Shown one piece after another: positions 42,464 through 50,975 of a stretch of 51,378 nucleotides of DNA. Every line of letters starts with the position of its first letter. The stretch's first letter is position 1. The position numbers and the translations under genes are program-made. The DNA is taken from IMG/VR virus record IMGVR_UViG_3300042463_001197, positions 1 to 51,378 of that record; one strand, written 5' to 3'. The notes under the pieces are model-generated. The model was not told where the DNA came from. It worked only from the letters and a program-made list of their open reading frames with translations, and did not search any database. This stretch comes from a virus.

Positions 42464-43351
42464 ATGGGTTGGACTTCTTACTCTACCGACGCACGTACTC
42501 TACGTGCAACCGCTGCTTGTTATGCCAGTGCTCCCGTTGACGTAACATTTACGCAGCAACGCGAACGTCGTGTTCATGAACAAATGGATTCGACTAAGGT
42601 TGTGTTCCGTGAAGCACGTGATAGTGAAGCTCATCCAAACAGCTTCCCAATCATTCTTGCTCTTGACGTGACTGGTTCCATGGGCGCTATTCCTCGAATG
42701 CTTATTGCTGATGGTCTGCCAAAGATCATGGGTCGTATCATTCAAAACGGATGTCCTGATGCTGCTCTTTGCTTCCTTGCAATCGGCGACCACGAATGTG
42801 ACCGCTATCCTGTCCAAGCTGCGCAGTTCGAAAGCGGAGACTCCGAACTTGACATGTGGCTTACTCGCACTTACCTTGAAGGTGGCGGCGGAGGCAATGC
42901 AGGTGAAAGCTATCCACTTGCATGGGACTTTGCGGCAAATCGTGTTCAAACTGACTCATGGGATAAGCGCAAGGAAAAGGGTCTGCTCTTCACAATTGGT
43001 GACGAACCGTTCCTGAAGAACTTTCCAGCAAATGCGTTTAATGGAATCTACGGCTCTAATGGTCTGCATCAAAAGACTGTGACCGCTGAAGAACTGTTCC
43101 AAGCTGCATCTGAAAAGTTTGACATCTATCACCTTAGCTTGGATCACGGCTATCGCAGAACCGACTCTGCATGGGTACAGTTGCTTGGTCCTAACTGTGT
43201 GATTCTGAATGATCACAATGAAGTTCCAAATACGATTGCACAAATTGTCGAGCAGCGTATGCAAGGTAAAACCGTTCAAACTTCTGAACGTAAGCGTGAA
43301 TCCGTGACGGTTCCTAGTGAGGATAGCGATGCGGTATCTCCGTTGCTGTAA
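42464..43351 (+). CDS. von Willebrand factor A domain protein
   Basis: A 295-residue protein with one vWA domain. Seen: the metal-ion-dependent adhesion site D68-V-T-G-S in LALDVTGSMGAIP, an internal Gly-rich loop EGGGGGNAGESYPLAWDF and KGLLFTIGDEPFLKNF. Known: vWA domains bind protein partners through a metal, often in complexes with ATPases or RNA-binding proteins. I start at the ATG at 42464 (ATGGGTTGGACTTCT), because the upstream open frame overlaps the previous gene. It is followed by the PurA-family gene after 3 nt. Confidence 0.85.
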   Translation: MGWTSYSTDARTLRATAACYASAPVDVTFTQQRERRVHEQMDSTKVVFREARDSEAHPNSFPIILALDVTGSMGAIPRMLIADGLPKIMGRIIQNGCPDAALCFLAIGDHECDRYPVQAAQFESGDSELDMWLTRTYLEGGGGGNAGESYPLAWDFAANRVQTDSWDKRKEKGLLFTIGDEPFLKNFPANAFNGIYGSNGLHQKTVTAEELFQAASEKFDIYHLSLDHGYRRTDSAWVQLLGPNCVILNDHNEVPNTIAQIVEQRMQGKTVQTSERKRESVTVPSEDSDAVSPLL

Positions 43352-43354
43352 AGC

Positions 43355-44539
43355 ATGAAAGCGCAAATTGTAATTGACACCTCTTTTGGTGATGGTGGTA
43401 AAGGCCTGACGGTGGATAATCTCTGCCGTCAGGCCGTCCTCCGCGGCGAGTCTGTAGCAGTTGTTCGCTTTAGTGGCGGTCAGCAATGCGGTCATACTGT
43501 TATCCGCGAAGGGATTAAGCATGTCTTTTCTACGTATGGTTCCGGAACTCTTCAAGGTATTCCTACCTATTATACTGAACATGCGACGATGAGTCTGCAG
43601 GCAACACTGACAGAGTATTTTGCTCTGCGTGAAAAGTGTATAGAGCCAAAGCTGTATTTCCATCCTCAGACACGTCTCACTACACCATATGATGTTGCTT
43701 ACAATCGTGCAAAAGAAAGTGCTGCTTACTCTGGCGGTCGTGCAGGTGATGTACGACATGGGAGCTGTGGCATGGGAGTTGGCGCTACTCTAAAGCGTCA
43801 TGACGAAACACCATACAAGATTTATGTAAGCGATTTGCTTTATCCTCAACTATTAAGACAAAAGCTCGACGGCATTAAAATGTACTATGCACGTAAAGTT
43901 CATTCTGAAGCTCTTAATGATAGTGACGGTCTTGGACACGGTCAATCGTTTTACAGTGCTTTTCATTCTGAAGTAAACGAGCAACTTGAATCTTTCGAAG
44001 CAGCTCTTGAACTAAGCAAAGAACATGTCGCGTTTGAAATTGCTAACCTTTACCCAAACCAATTTCGCAATTTGATCTATGAAGGTTCTCAGGGAGTTCT
44101 TCTTGACATGGATCATGGTATCTTTCCAAACGTAACTTACGGTAATACGACGTGCAAGAACGCAATTGAACATGCGTCGCGCTTGGGTATTCGTGACATC
44201 GAATTATTCTATGTGTCGCGTTGCTATCTCACACGTCATGGTCGCGGATGGATGCCAAATGAAACTGAAATCAAATTGGTCAATACCGATGAAGAGATTA
44301 ATGTTACTAATCCCTGGCAAGAACATTTACGAATTGGAGAACTTGACTATGATTTGATTGACTATGCCTTGACGGTTGACAATGGATATCATCGTGATTC
44401 CTATCGTCGTAACATGGTGATTACTTGTCTTGATCAACGTCCTGATTGGAAACTTGACACCACTCGTCTTCCATACTACATTCAAGGAGTCTACACAAAT
44501 GCATCTCCGCAAGCTGACTCTTGGGTGCTTGCGAAATAA
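43355..44539 (+). CDS. Adenylosuccinate synthetase family enzyme (PurA/PurZ-like)
   Basis: A 394-residue GTP-dependent ligase related to PurA, shorter than host PurA (about 430). Seen: FGDGGKG where PurA has WGDEGKG, SGGQQCGHT where PurA has GGHNAGHT, YEGSQGVLLDMDHGIFPNVT (the GAQG..LD.DHGTYPxVT block) and CYLTRHGRGWMPNE. In the aspartate-binding region it has NPWQEHLRIGELD instead of the PurA TGRxRRxGW.D. Known: phage PurZ enzymes make the 2-aminoadenine precursor from dGMP and aspartate. The altered residues make a PurZ-like or other non-PurA substrate plausible, but this is inference. Confidence 0.82.
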   Translation: MKAQIVIDTSFGDGGKGLTVDNLCRQAVLRGESVAVVRFSGGQQCGHTVIREGIKHVFSTYGSGTLQGIPTYYTEHATMSLQATLTEYFALREKCIEPKLYFHPQTRLTTPYDVAYNRAKESAAYSGGRAGDVRHGSCGMGVGATLKRHDETPYKIYVSDLLYPQLLRQKLDGIKMYYARKVHSEALNDSDGLGHGQSFYSAFHSEVNEQLESFEAALELSKEHVAFEIANLYPNQFRNLIYEGSQGVLLDMDHGIFPNVTYGNTTCKNAIEHASRLGIRDIELFYVSRCYLTRHGRGWMPNETEIKLVNTDEEINVTNPWQEHLRIGELDYDLIDYALTVDNGYHRDSYRRNMVITCLDQRPDWKLDTTRLPYYIQGVYTNASPQADSWVLAK

Positions 44540-44562
44540 ATTACATCAGTCATAAATTTTTA

Positions 44563-44591
44563 TTTACATCTGTCACATTTTTGATTATAAT
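44563..44591 (+). promoter_or_regulatory. Early promoter before TROVE gene
   Basis: TTTACA, 17 bp, TATAAT (44586-44591); the ATG follows after 6 nt, so the mRNA is leaderless or nearly so. Confidence 0.87.
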
Positions 44592-44597
44592 AAACAC

Positions 44598-45905
44598 ATG
44601 AAAACAAACATTAAGAATACTCCGAAGAACTTCACCCACGAAGGCGCGGTTGCGAAAAACATCAATGCAAAGCAAGAATTGCGACGCACCGTTATGTCGT
44701 GTTTGCTGTGGGAAAATAGTTTCTATGAAAGCGGTGTCGATATCGCTTCACGCATCGCAGATCTTGTTCCACGCGTAAGCGGTAAGGAAGCAATGGAGAT
44801 TGCAATTGAATGTCGATCCTCAATGAAGCTGCGTCATACGCCGCTTTACATTGCTCGACTTATGGCACAAAACGCGCATCAGCGCGAGTATGTTGCACAG
44901 ACGTTGTATGCAGTCATCCAGCGTGCAGACGAACTCTCTGAGTTCCTTTCTCTCTACTGGAAGAATGGCCGTGTCCCAATTGCTAAGCAGGTCAAGAAAG
45001 GTCTTGCGTCGGCGTTCACCAAGTTCAATGAATATGCTCTTGCAAAGTATAATCGTGATGGTGCAATCAAGCTGCGTGACGTCTTGTTCATGGTACACGC
45101 TAAGCCAAAGGATGCCGAACAGGCTGCTCTTTGGAAGCGCCTTGTCAACGACGAATTGAAGACTCCAGATACCTGGGAAGTTGAATTGTCGGCTTCGTCT
45201 GACAAGAAGGCTTCTTGGACTCGTCTGTTGTCCGAAAATAAGTTGGGTGCATTGGCGCTGTTGCGTAACCTTCGTAACATGAAGAACGCTGGTGTGGACG
45301 ACATGCTAATTCGTGACGCATTGCGTAATATCAATGCAGATCGTGTTCTTCCATTTCGTTTCATCAGTGCTGCGCGTCATGCACCAAGTCTTGAAGCTGA
45401 ACTTGAAGCTGGTATGTTTAAGTGTTTGGAGGGACACGCTAAGTTGCCAGGTAAGACTGTAGTGTTGATCGACGTCTCTGGTTCGATGATTTGGAAGATC
45501 AGCGACAAGAGTGACATCAACCGTATTGACACTGCATGTGGACTTGCTATGCTGCTACGTGAAATTTGTGATACCGTCGAGGTTCATACTTTCTCAACTG
45601 CAGTTCGTGAAGTTGCACCACGTCGTGGTTTTGCACTCGCCGAAGCTATCAATCGTTCTCAGCCATACGGCGGAACTGATCTTGGGCATGCGGTTAAAAC
45701 GGTCAATGGAATCAACTGTGATCGTCTAATCGTTATCACCGACGAACAGAGCTCGACACGAGTTCCAGATCCAGTGTGCAAGAAGAGCTACATGATCAAC
45801 GTTGCTTCTTACAAGAACGGTGTTGGTTATGGCCCTTGGACTCATATTGACGGTTGGAGCGATTCAATCGTTACTTACATCCAGGCGCTCGAAAACACGC
45901 ATTGA
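44598..45905 (+). CDS. Ro60-like TROVE-vWA protein
   Basis: A 435-residue orthologue of Ro60/Rsr. Residues 1-280 form the TROVE ring: FTHEGAVAKNINAKQELRRT, LLWENSFYESGVDIASRI, QVKKGLASAFTKFNEYALAK and TPDTWEVELS, then LALLRNLRNMKNAGVDDML. Residues 285-435 are a vWA domain with a MIDAS site D292-V-S-G-S, T360 in GGTDLGH and D382 in ITDEQSS. Known: Ro60 rings bind misfolded RNA ends and Y RNAs; bacterial Y RNAs contain tRNA-like modules and link Ro60 to nucleases. In this phage the natural ligands may be the tRNA-like RNAs of the island at 26-40 kb. Confidence 0.93.
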   Translation: MKTNIKNTPKNFTHEGAVAKNINAKQELRRTVMSCLLWENSFYESGVDIASRIADLVPRVSGKEAMEIAIECRSSMKLRHTPLYIARLMAQNAHQREYVAQTLYAVIQRADELSEFLSLYWKNGRVPIAKQVKKGLASAFTKFNEYALAKYNRDGAIKLRDVLFMVHAKPKDAEQAALWKRLVNDELKTPDTWEVELSASSDKKASWTRLLSENKLGALALLRNLRNMKNAGVDDMLIRDALRNINADRVLPFRFISAARHAPSLEAELEAGMFKCLEGHAKLPGKTVVLIDVSGSMIWKISDKSDINRIDTACGLAMLLREICDTVEVHTFSTAVREVAPRRGFALAEAINRSQPYGGTDLGHAVKTVNGINCDRLIVITDEQSSTRVPDPVCKKSYMINVASYKNGVGYGPWTHIDGWSDSIVTYIQALENTH

Positions 45906-45924
45906 GAACCTACGGCATATAGGT

Positions 45925-46134
45925 ATGAGTAAGCGGCAAAGAACATGCGGAAATTGCAAACATTTTATCCGAGTCAAAACTTGGGAAAAGGGGCGCAATG
46001 GTATGTGTGATAAGCTTGACTACAACTGTCATTCTGACAGTCGTTACGCTCGCCGCTGCTCATACTATCAAGCCGAAAAGTATACTCGTCTACGACAATC
46101 TCTTTTGACATTCCAACTCCGATCTTTTGGATAA
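45925..46134 (+). CDS. Small Cys-rich zinc-binding protein
   Basis: A 69-residue basic protein: RTCGNCKHFIRVKTWEKGRN, GMCDKLDYNC and RRCSYYQAEKY, that is a C-x-x-C-K-H-F opening and three more Cys. This pattern is common in small phage zinc proteins. I start at the ATG at 45925 because the upstream frame lies inside the TROVE gene. Another frame overlapping it (45998-46199) encodes a possible membrane protein. Confidence 0.6.
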   Translation: MSKRQRTCGNCKHFIRVKTWEKGRNGMCDKLDYNCHSDSRYARRCSYYQAEKYTRLRQSLLTFQLRSFG

Positions 46135-46199
46135 CCGCTACAATCATTGCGATCATTTTATTGAATGCGCTGATGAATTTAATCTATCCTGACAATTAA
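45998..46199 (+). CDS. Two-span membrane protein requiring a +1 frameshift
   Basis: A 36-residue frame (starts MVCVISLTTTVILTVVTLAA, ends YDNLF) stops at TGA 46106-46108. In the +1 frame the sequence continues as DIPTPIFWITATIIAIILLN to a TAA at 46197-46199. Joined, they give a 66-residue protein with two hydrophobic segments and a short basic loop, a normal small phage membrane protein. The junction reads CTC TTT TGA C; slipping one base forward on TTT-T gives Phe-Asp. A good ribosome site (AAGGGG) precedes the ATG. Either a programmed +1 shift, like that of the release factor 2 gene, or a one-base insertion in a T run. Confidence 0.5.
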
Positions 46200-47005
46200 A
46201 GCGTGTCTAACTTGTAACATTTCAGCGGCACATCATACAACCAGTGAGCACAATTGCTGAAGGTTGATCCCCAGTTATGCACTGAAAATTGGTGTATAGC
46301 TTTTGCGGTTTTTAGAAGGAAGAAGTCAACGAGTGTGTCGGTCACTCCAGACGTATCATCTACTTCAACTATGTTCATATGAACCGATCTTGCGGCGGTA
46401 GGATGGACATTACATACAGACGTAAGCTCTTTTTTGACTGCATCTGAATCACACATAATAATCAGCTTATTGCTAGTCTGCGATGAAATTTCATTGATCT
46501 TATCAATAATGTATTTCATCATGCTGTCACGATCAACATCAACTGTAAAATTGATTGCGGTGGAATATGCTAGCTTATCTCCAGTTCTCACGTGAATCAC
46601 TTCATATGGCTCGGTTGGAGTCACTTCATCAATCATGCTTTGCAGTTTATCATTAGGAGTAAATGCATGACTAACGAATAACTTAGTATGTCGATTCAAA
46701 GGGAATGATGGGAATGTATTACAATGAACTCCGATTGTTGGATGTCTACCTCGAAGTCGACTTCTAAATTCAGACAGCTTAGCGCGCAAGTCCGTTAAAC
46801 GATTACATTGATTGTTTAAGTTATTGATGTGTACATCTGGCACGCTTCCGCGAGGTATGATAAACTCGCCGATTGGATGATCTTTAAATGTTATGACATA
46901 CGGTGTTCGGCCAGATGTGCATAGTTGATGGCATGCTAATGAGCCTCTTAGGAAGTCTCCAAGACCCATGCCGCCTGGTGTTTGTATGTATGAATGTACT
47001 ATCAT
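46196..47005 (-). CDS. Fucosyltransferase-like glycosyltransferase
   Basis: A 269-residue protein on the minus strand. Seen: a Gly-rich N-terminal loop TPGGMGLGDFLRGSLACHQL, then YEVIHVRTGDKLAY, which matches the H-x-R-x-G-D donor-binding motif of alpha-1,2/1,6-fucosyltransferase-type enzymes, and a C-terminal SVHNWGSTFSNCA that resembles the late S-x-F-S motif. It probably moves a deoxyhexose onto a glycan. The gene is 4 nt downstream of the FkbM fusion gene and oriented with it, convergent with the early genes to its left. It may alter host surface sugars or decorate phage proteins or DNA. Confidence 0.7.
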   Translation of the reverse strand: MIVHSYIQTPGGMGLGDFLRGSLACHQLCTSGRTPYVITFKDHPIGEFIIPRGSVPDVHINNLNNQCNRLTDLRAKLSEFRSRLRGRHPTIGVHCNTFPSFPLNRHTKLFVSHAFTPNDKLQSMIDEVTPTEPYEVIHVRTGDKLAYSTAINFTVDVDRDSMMKYIIDKINEISSQTSNKLIIMCDSDAVKKELTSVCNVHPTAARSVHMNIVEVDDTSGVTDTLVDFFLLKTAKAIHQFSVHNWGSTFSNCAHWLYDVPLKCYKLDTL

Positions 47006-47009
47006 ATTA

Positions 47010-48335
47010 TTAAAATGCTAAGATGTCTAATTGTGGATCGCTGATAACTGAATTTATTGGGTATGTGATAATGTTTTTGTAACCTGCGGATTTAACAAAA
47101 TTTAGAATGTCATCTGCGGTATGACCGTTTTGTGATAATGCTCCATGATTTATTTCAATGAAAAGCATCGGCTTATGCGTATTGATACTATCTTGCATAC
47201 CTTGCAATGCATGGATTTCCCAGCCTTCAACATCTATTTTAATGAAGTCTGGTTTTGGCAGATCAAGCGTATCGAGTTTGACGGCCTTCACCTTTATTTC
47301 TCCATTCTCAGATATGCGACTTGCTCCTACATTGGCTAATGTTTCAAATGTAAGCTCGTCATCCTTTGAGTTTGCAGCTAGGTTATAGTTATGAGAGTCT
47401 GGACAGTTATGACATAAACATTCATATGCTAATGGATTAGGTTCAAATGCATAAACCGTCTTACCCATGTCTAAGTATGCACGTGTATGGTCTCCAATGT
47501 TTGCTCCAATGTCCCAGACGCACTGTGCCTTATCAAGATATGGTTTTAAGAATTTGAACAAGTATGGATCGGTTATAATGTTGCGGTGCTCCTTTGCCCA
47601 AGTGCTAAGATGTGTATCATTGGACAAAATCATTTGTCCGTTTTGTAAAAATTCAAAGTTTGGATTTTCCAGTATCTGTTTAATTTCTTCAAGGTTCTCA
47701 TCAGCAGTATCACCCCATATCTTAAACTGCCTCACCGGTGCATCACCGATACCATCATCTGTGTTAATCCACGTGAATGCATCGCGATGATACAACCAAC
47801 AATAAAAACCAAGAACATTCCATTCAGTGAATACTCCTTTGTCAAGCGGATATTGTTTAAGCGATTTCCCATGAGTTTTTAAGCAATATTGTTGAATATC
47901 CTTTAGAACATAACGTGGAAACATGAAAGGCTGACGTCTCATAAATTCAAACGGCGACTCAATTCCACAAAAATCATACATTGACTTACTCCAATGATTT
48001 AAAGTGTTGCGATTATTAGCAGGTAACGATTCGTCATTGAATATAGTGCTAAACGGAGTCATGTACCAAATCGGTTTTCCATCAGCCATAAATGATTCAG
48101 GTGTCACTGGCTCATTAAACAGTGTATCGGAATCAGTGACCAATATGAAGTCAGCATCAGTGTATTCGTCTGCATGCATCTTTATGACTTGCTGATAGAT
48201 GTATCCGTTTTCATGCTCGCCTTCAACTACAACGGTGTTTCTAAATCCAGTGCAATACTTTTTAATGGACTGTAGGCAATACTCGTGATATTGCTTATCG
48301 TGATTGCATGTCTTAATAAAAATATCAGTAATCAT
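47010..48335 (-). CDS. Glycosyltransferase fused to an FkbM methyltransferase
   Basis: A 441-residue, two-domain protein from the ATG at 48335; upstream in-frame ATGs at 48353 and 48380 run into the divergent gene. N-terminal part: ITDIFIKTCNHDKQYHEYCL and DFILVTDSDTLFNEP with a D-x-D sugar-nucleotide site. C-terminal part (about residue 275 on): VWDIGANIGDHTRAYLDMGK, VYAFEPNPLAYECL and FIKIDVEGWEIHALQGM, the S-adenosylmethionine-binding motifs of FkbM family enzymes, which methylate sugar hydroxyls. The fusion suggests that one protein adds a sugar and methylates it. Divergent from the gene at 48355, with only 19 nt between the starts. Confidence 0.82.
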   Translation of the reverse strand: MITDIFIKTCNHDKQYHEYCLQSIKKYCTGFRNTVVVEGEHENGYIYQQVIKMHADEYTDADFILVTDSDTLFNEPVTPESFMADGKPIWYMTPFSTIFNDESLPANNRNTLNHWSKSMYDFCGIESPFEFMRRQPFMFPRYVLKDIQQYCLKTHGKSLKQYPLDKGVFTEWNVLGFYCWLYHRDAFTWINTDDGIGDAPVRQFKIWGDTADENLEEIKQILENPNFEFLQNGQMILSNDTHLSTWAKEHRNIITDPYLFKFLKPYLDKAQCVWDIGANIGDHTRAYLDMGKTVYAFEPNPLAYECLCHNCPDSHNYNLAANSKDDELTFETLANVGASRISENGEIKVKAVKLDTLDLPKPDFIKIDVEGWEIHALQGMQDSINTHKPMLFIEINHGALSQNGHTADDILNFVKSAGYKNIITYPINSVISDPQLDILAF

Positions 48336-48339
48336 ATTA

Positions 48340-48351
48340 ACTATATATAAC
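48340..48351. promoter_or_regulatory. Bidirectional A/T promoter region
   Basis: ACTATATATAAC lies between the two divergent starts (48335 minus, 48355 plus). TATATATA on both strands is one mismatch from the late box and lies 4-6 nt from each ATG. Confidence 0.45.
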
Positions 48352-48354
48352 ATT

Positions 48355-49001
48355 ATGTTTAAGGACTTTACTATATGCACGTCAGATTATTTAGAAATGT
48401 CCTACCAACTGCAACTTGCAATTTTAGAACAATGCGGTGTTCAATTAGAAATTGTGCAATGTGATTTACCTTCGGGTGATTTTATGACTTCGCACTTTTA
48501 CGATGTCGTAAAGTTTAAGATACAAACACTCCTAAAAAATCTCGAGGCCACTTCGTGTTCAATGGTTGCTTACTTTGATAGCGACATTGTCATAAGAGGT
48601 GACGCCGTATCGGCTATGCGCAAATCTATAGGAGAACATGACATATGTTTTCAACGTGATCGAGGAGATTTTTGTAGCGGAATGTTCATTGCTAAAAATA
48701 ACGAGAAAATCATTTCATTCTTCACCGAAGTATTAAATCGTCTTAATCATCTAAAGGGCGAATATGTTCATACTGCAGCCGATCAGACTGTCATAAATAA
48801 CATGCTACATACTGAAGAAATTGATTTAGATTTTGGGTTTCTTGACGATTCATTCACTACATACGGAAACATAAACTCCGAAGTTGAACGTTGGGAGGTG
48901 AAGAATTCTTATTAGAAGACAACGTTGTCGCGTTTCATGCAAATTTTACTATAGGAGTGCAATCAAAGCTTAAACTGATGGATTACGTTAAATCAAAATG
49001 A
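48355..49001 (+). pseudogene. Glycosyltransferase gene with an apparent frameshift
   Basis: The first frame (48355-48915, 186 residues) has VAYFDSDIVIRGDAVSAMRK, a D-x-D glycosyltransferase site, and DRGDFCSGMFIAKNNEKIIS, then stops at TAG. A second frame picks up at about 48890 (LGGEEFLLEDNVVAFHANFT, then IGVQSKLKLMDYVKSK) and ends at 48999-49001, overlapping the next ATG in ATGA fashion. Enzymes of this family normally end with such an A/V-F-H-A-N segment, so both frames belong to one gene. A one-base loss near CGTTGGGAGG (48886-48895) would explain it; sequencing error or a -1 shift are alternatives. I start at 48355, next to the promoter. Confidence 0.65.
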
Positions 49002-49624
49002 TTGGAATAATACTTGCTCATGGAAAAGCACAAAAGATGTTCGACTTACATCTACCAAATTGGGAAGCTGTCTTTGACAAAATATGCGTGGTGTGTCCAT
49101 TAGACGACATTGTTGAATACCACAGTGAGGTACATTCGCTCGGTCTATCTGAACATCATGGATACTGGAATTGTGAACGTATGCGTTATGCATGCCAAAT
49201 TGCAAGTTCATACGCAGACGCATGCATAGTTGAATATGATACGTTAATTTACAACCTACCATATACCGATGATACTTTACGTGGATGTGGACCAATGTAT
49301 GACTATGAGCCAAATTTTGTAGCACCATGGTTTACTCATAGTCCGTGGATGACAACGAGGGAGAACTTCAATGCGATTTCAAAGTATGAGGTACTTGAAG
49401 GTAAGCATGAATACTGTGATCGTTGGTTAGCTGAAGCATGTGTCGTTCTTGGTATAAAGCCGTCAAATTTAGAGTCTTACTACACTCCATGTTGCGGATA
49501 CATACGCGATGCAAATGAATGGAAGAACATGGTGACATCTGCGCATTCTAAGAATCTAAGCGCGATTCATGGAATTAAAGAGGAATTTCTCTCAAAAACT
49601 ATTTCTGCAATACGTAAGATTTAG
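48998..49624 (+). CDS. Protein of the sugar-modification island, function unknown
   Basis: A 208-residue protein: GIILAHGKAQKMFDLHLPNW, YWNCERMRYACQIASSYADA and CIVEYDTLIYNLPY, with E-Y-D in a place that could be a sugar-nucleotide site (D-x-D-like). It follows the glycosyltransferase gene with a four-base overlap, so it is probably part of the same pathway. I do not recognise the family with certainty. A glycosyltransferase-like fold is the best guess. Confidence 0.5.
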   Translation: MIGIILAHGKAQKMFDLHLPNWEAVFDKICVVCPLDDIVEYHSEVHSLGLSEHHGYWNCERMRYACQIASSYADACIVEYDTLIYNLPYTDDTLRGCGPMYDYEPNFVAPWFTHSPWMTTRENFNAISKYEVLEGKHEYCDRWLAEACVVLGIKPSNLESYYTPCCGYIRDANEWKNMVTSAHSKNLSAIHGIKEEFLSKTISAIRKI

Positions 49625-49625
49625 A

Positions 49626-49654
49626 TTTACATTCCGTCATAACTGTGGTATAAT
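49626..49654 (+). promoter_or_regulatory. Early promoter before UvdE gene
   Basis: TTTACA, 17 bp, TATAAT (49649-49654). The ATG follows after 5 nt. Confidence 0.87.
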
Positions 49655-49659
49655 TTGGC

Positions 49660-50586
49660 ATGCGCCAATTACGCCTCGGTCTTGTTTGTATTTCTGAAGT
49701 TCTTAAGAATAGCCGCAAGGTTGCTTTTAAGACAATGACACGCAAGCAGTACCTAAGTATGCCACGCGAGCGCGCGCTGCAAATCTTAAGCGCTCGTACA
49801 TTGCATAATGCGTCCACTATTCGATGCGATATCTTGCCACATCTATCAGCGGTTGGTATTTCTCATTACCGCGTCAGCAGCTCAATGTTCCCACTAGTCA
49901 CCGATAAGACTCTCGGACTGTGTTATGATGATCTTCCAGACATGCAACTTATTCGCGACAATCTTGCGGCTGCTGGACAGTTTGCACGCGTAAACAATAT
50001 CAGCATCAGTTGTCATCCAGATCAGTATAATGTACTTGCTTCTTACAGCGAGGATGTTGTCATCAATTCAATTAATGAGCTGAATCATCAGAGCAATGTT
50101 CTTGACATGATGGGGTTGCCTCAGGACCTTTCTTCGTCCATGTGCTTGCATCTAAACGCTAGTCCAAAGTTTAAGATTGAAGACTGCCTTGGTTATCGTC
50201 AACGGTTCATCGACAATCTTGCGCGTTGTAATGACGGTGTACGTGCACGCCTTGTTCTTGAGAATGAGGACAAAGGATTTTGGAATTGCGACAACCTTTA
50301 CGCTTTCTTCCACGACGTTCGTCCGCTTGTTTTTGACAATCTGCATAACGCATGCAATCCGTCTGAGTATGTTGAAGACGTGTATGCAATTATGTTTTCT
50401 TCTACTTGGCGGCAACATCGACCAATTTTCCACTGGAGCGAAGGTATTGACGGTACGTCGAAGCATGCTCGTCGCGCATCGCATATCCCGGAAATCGTCA
50501 AAAACAACGGCGACATATGCACCTGGGAAGTCGAACTGAAAGACAAAGACTATGCAATTTTGGAGATTTTGGAGAAATTTTCATAA
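49660..50586 (+). CDS. uvsE: UV damage endonuclease (UvdE/UvsE)
   Basis: A 308-residue TIM-barrel endonuclease that nicks DNA 5' to UV photoproducts with metal ions. Seen in family order: LRLGLVCISEVL at the N-terminus, HYRVSSSMFPL, ISISCHPDQYNVL, ARLVLENEDKGFW and RPIFHWSEGIDG, with the metal-binding His, Glu and Asp residues in place. The length equals the catalytic domain of bacterial UvdE. Unlike T4 DenV this enzyme works on several lesions. It comes from its own early promoter with a very short leader. Confidence 0.93.
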   Translation: MRQLRLGLVCISEVLKNSRKVAFKTMTRKQYLSMPRERALQILSARTLHNASTIRCDILPHLSAVGISHYRVSSSMFPLVTDKTLGLCYDDLPDMQLIRDNLAAAGQFARVNNISISCHPDQYNVLASYSEDVVINSINELNHQSNVLDMMGLPQDLSSSMCLHLNASPKFKIEDCLGYRQRFIDNLARCNDGVRARLVLENEDKGFWNCDNLYAFFHDVRPLVFDNLHNACNPSEYVEDVYAIMFSSTWRQHRPIFHWSEGIDGTSKHARRASHIPEIVKNNGDICTWEVELKDKDYAILEILEKFS

Positions 50587-50612
50587 AAAGTGAAAATTTA
50601 TGAATTTTCTTG

Positions 50613-50641
50613 TTTACATCGGTCGGTTTTCCGTTTATAAT
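50613..50641 (+). promoter_or_regulatory. Early promoter
   Basis: TTTACA, 17 bp, TATAAT (50636-50641), followed by GATCTTGTA. Confidence 0.87.
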
Positions 50642-50666
50642 GATCTTGTAAGCAAACCACCACAAT

Positions 50667-50972
50667 ATGAGCCTCGACAAAGCAATCAAAAGCGGTAAGG
50701 AACACCGCAAAGAATACCGCGATTCTCGCCGATGTGACTACACTTGCCGCAATCATGGCAGCTGCAGCTATTGTGAAAGAAACCGAACAATCTTCGACAA
50801 GCGTGCTCGCACCCGCGCTGAAGGACAGGTCGACGAATACTTCGGCTATTGGTTTATGCCTGATCCGTATGATGCGATGCAGGCTGCAGCTGAGGAGAAT
50901 TACCGTAAGATGGGCATCGATCCTAATGATTGGGATACGCTCGTCGAACTTGGAGAACTAATCAAAGGATAA
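50667..50972 (+). CDS. Conserved phage protein with Cys-rich motif
   Basis: A 101-residue protein: SGKEHRKEYRDSRRCDYTCR, NHGSCSYCERNRTIFDKRA and a C-terminal acidic helix (AAAEENYRKMGIDPNDWDTL). The block RNHGSC-x-YC-x-x-NR is one I recall from a widespread family of small phage proteins with unknown role; the Cys probably bind zinc. It heads an early operon of tiny genes with 3-nt gaps. Confidence 0.65.
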   Translation: MSLDKAIKSGKEHRKEYRDSRRCDYTCRNHGSCSYCERNRTIFDKRARTRAEGQVDEYFGYWFMPDPYDAMQAAAEENYRKMGIDPNDWDTLVELGELIKG

Positions 50973-50975
50973 TAC

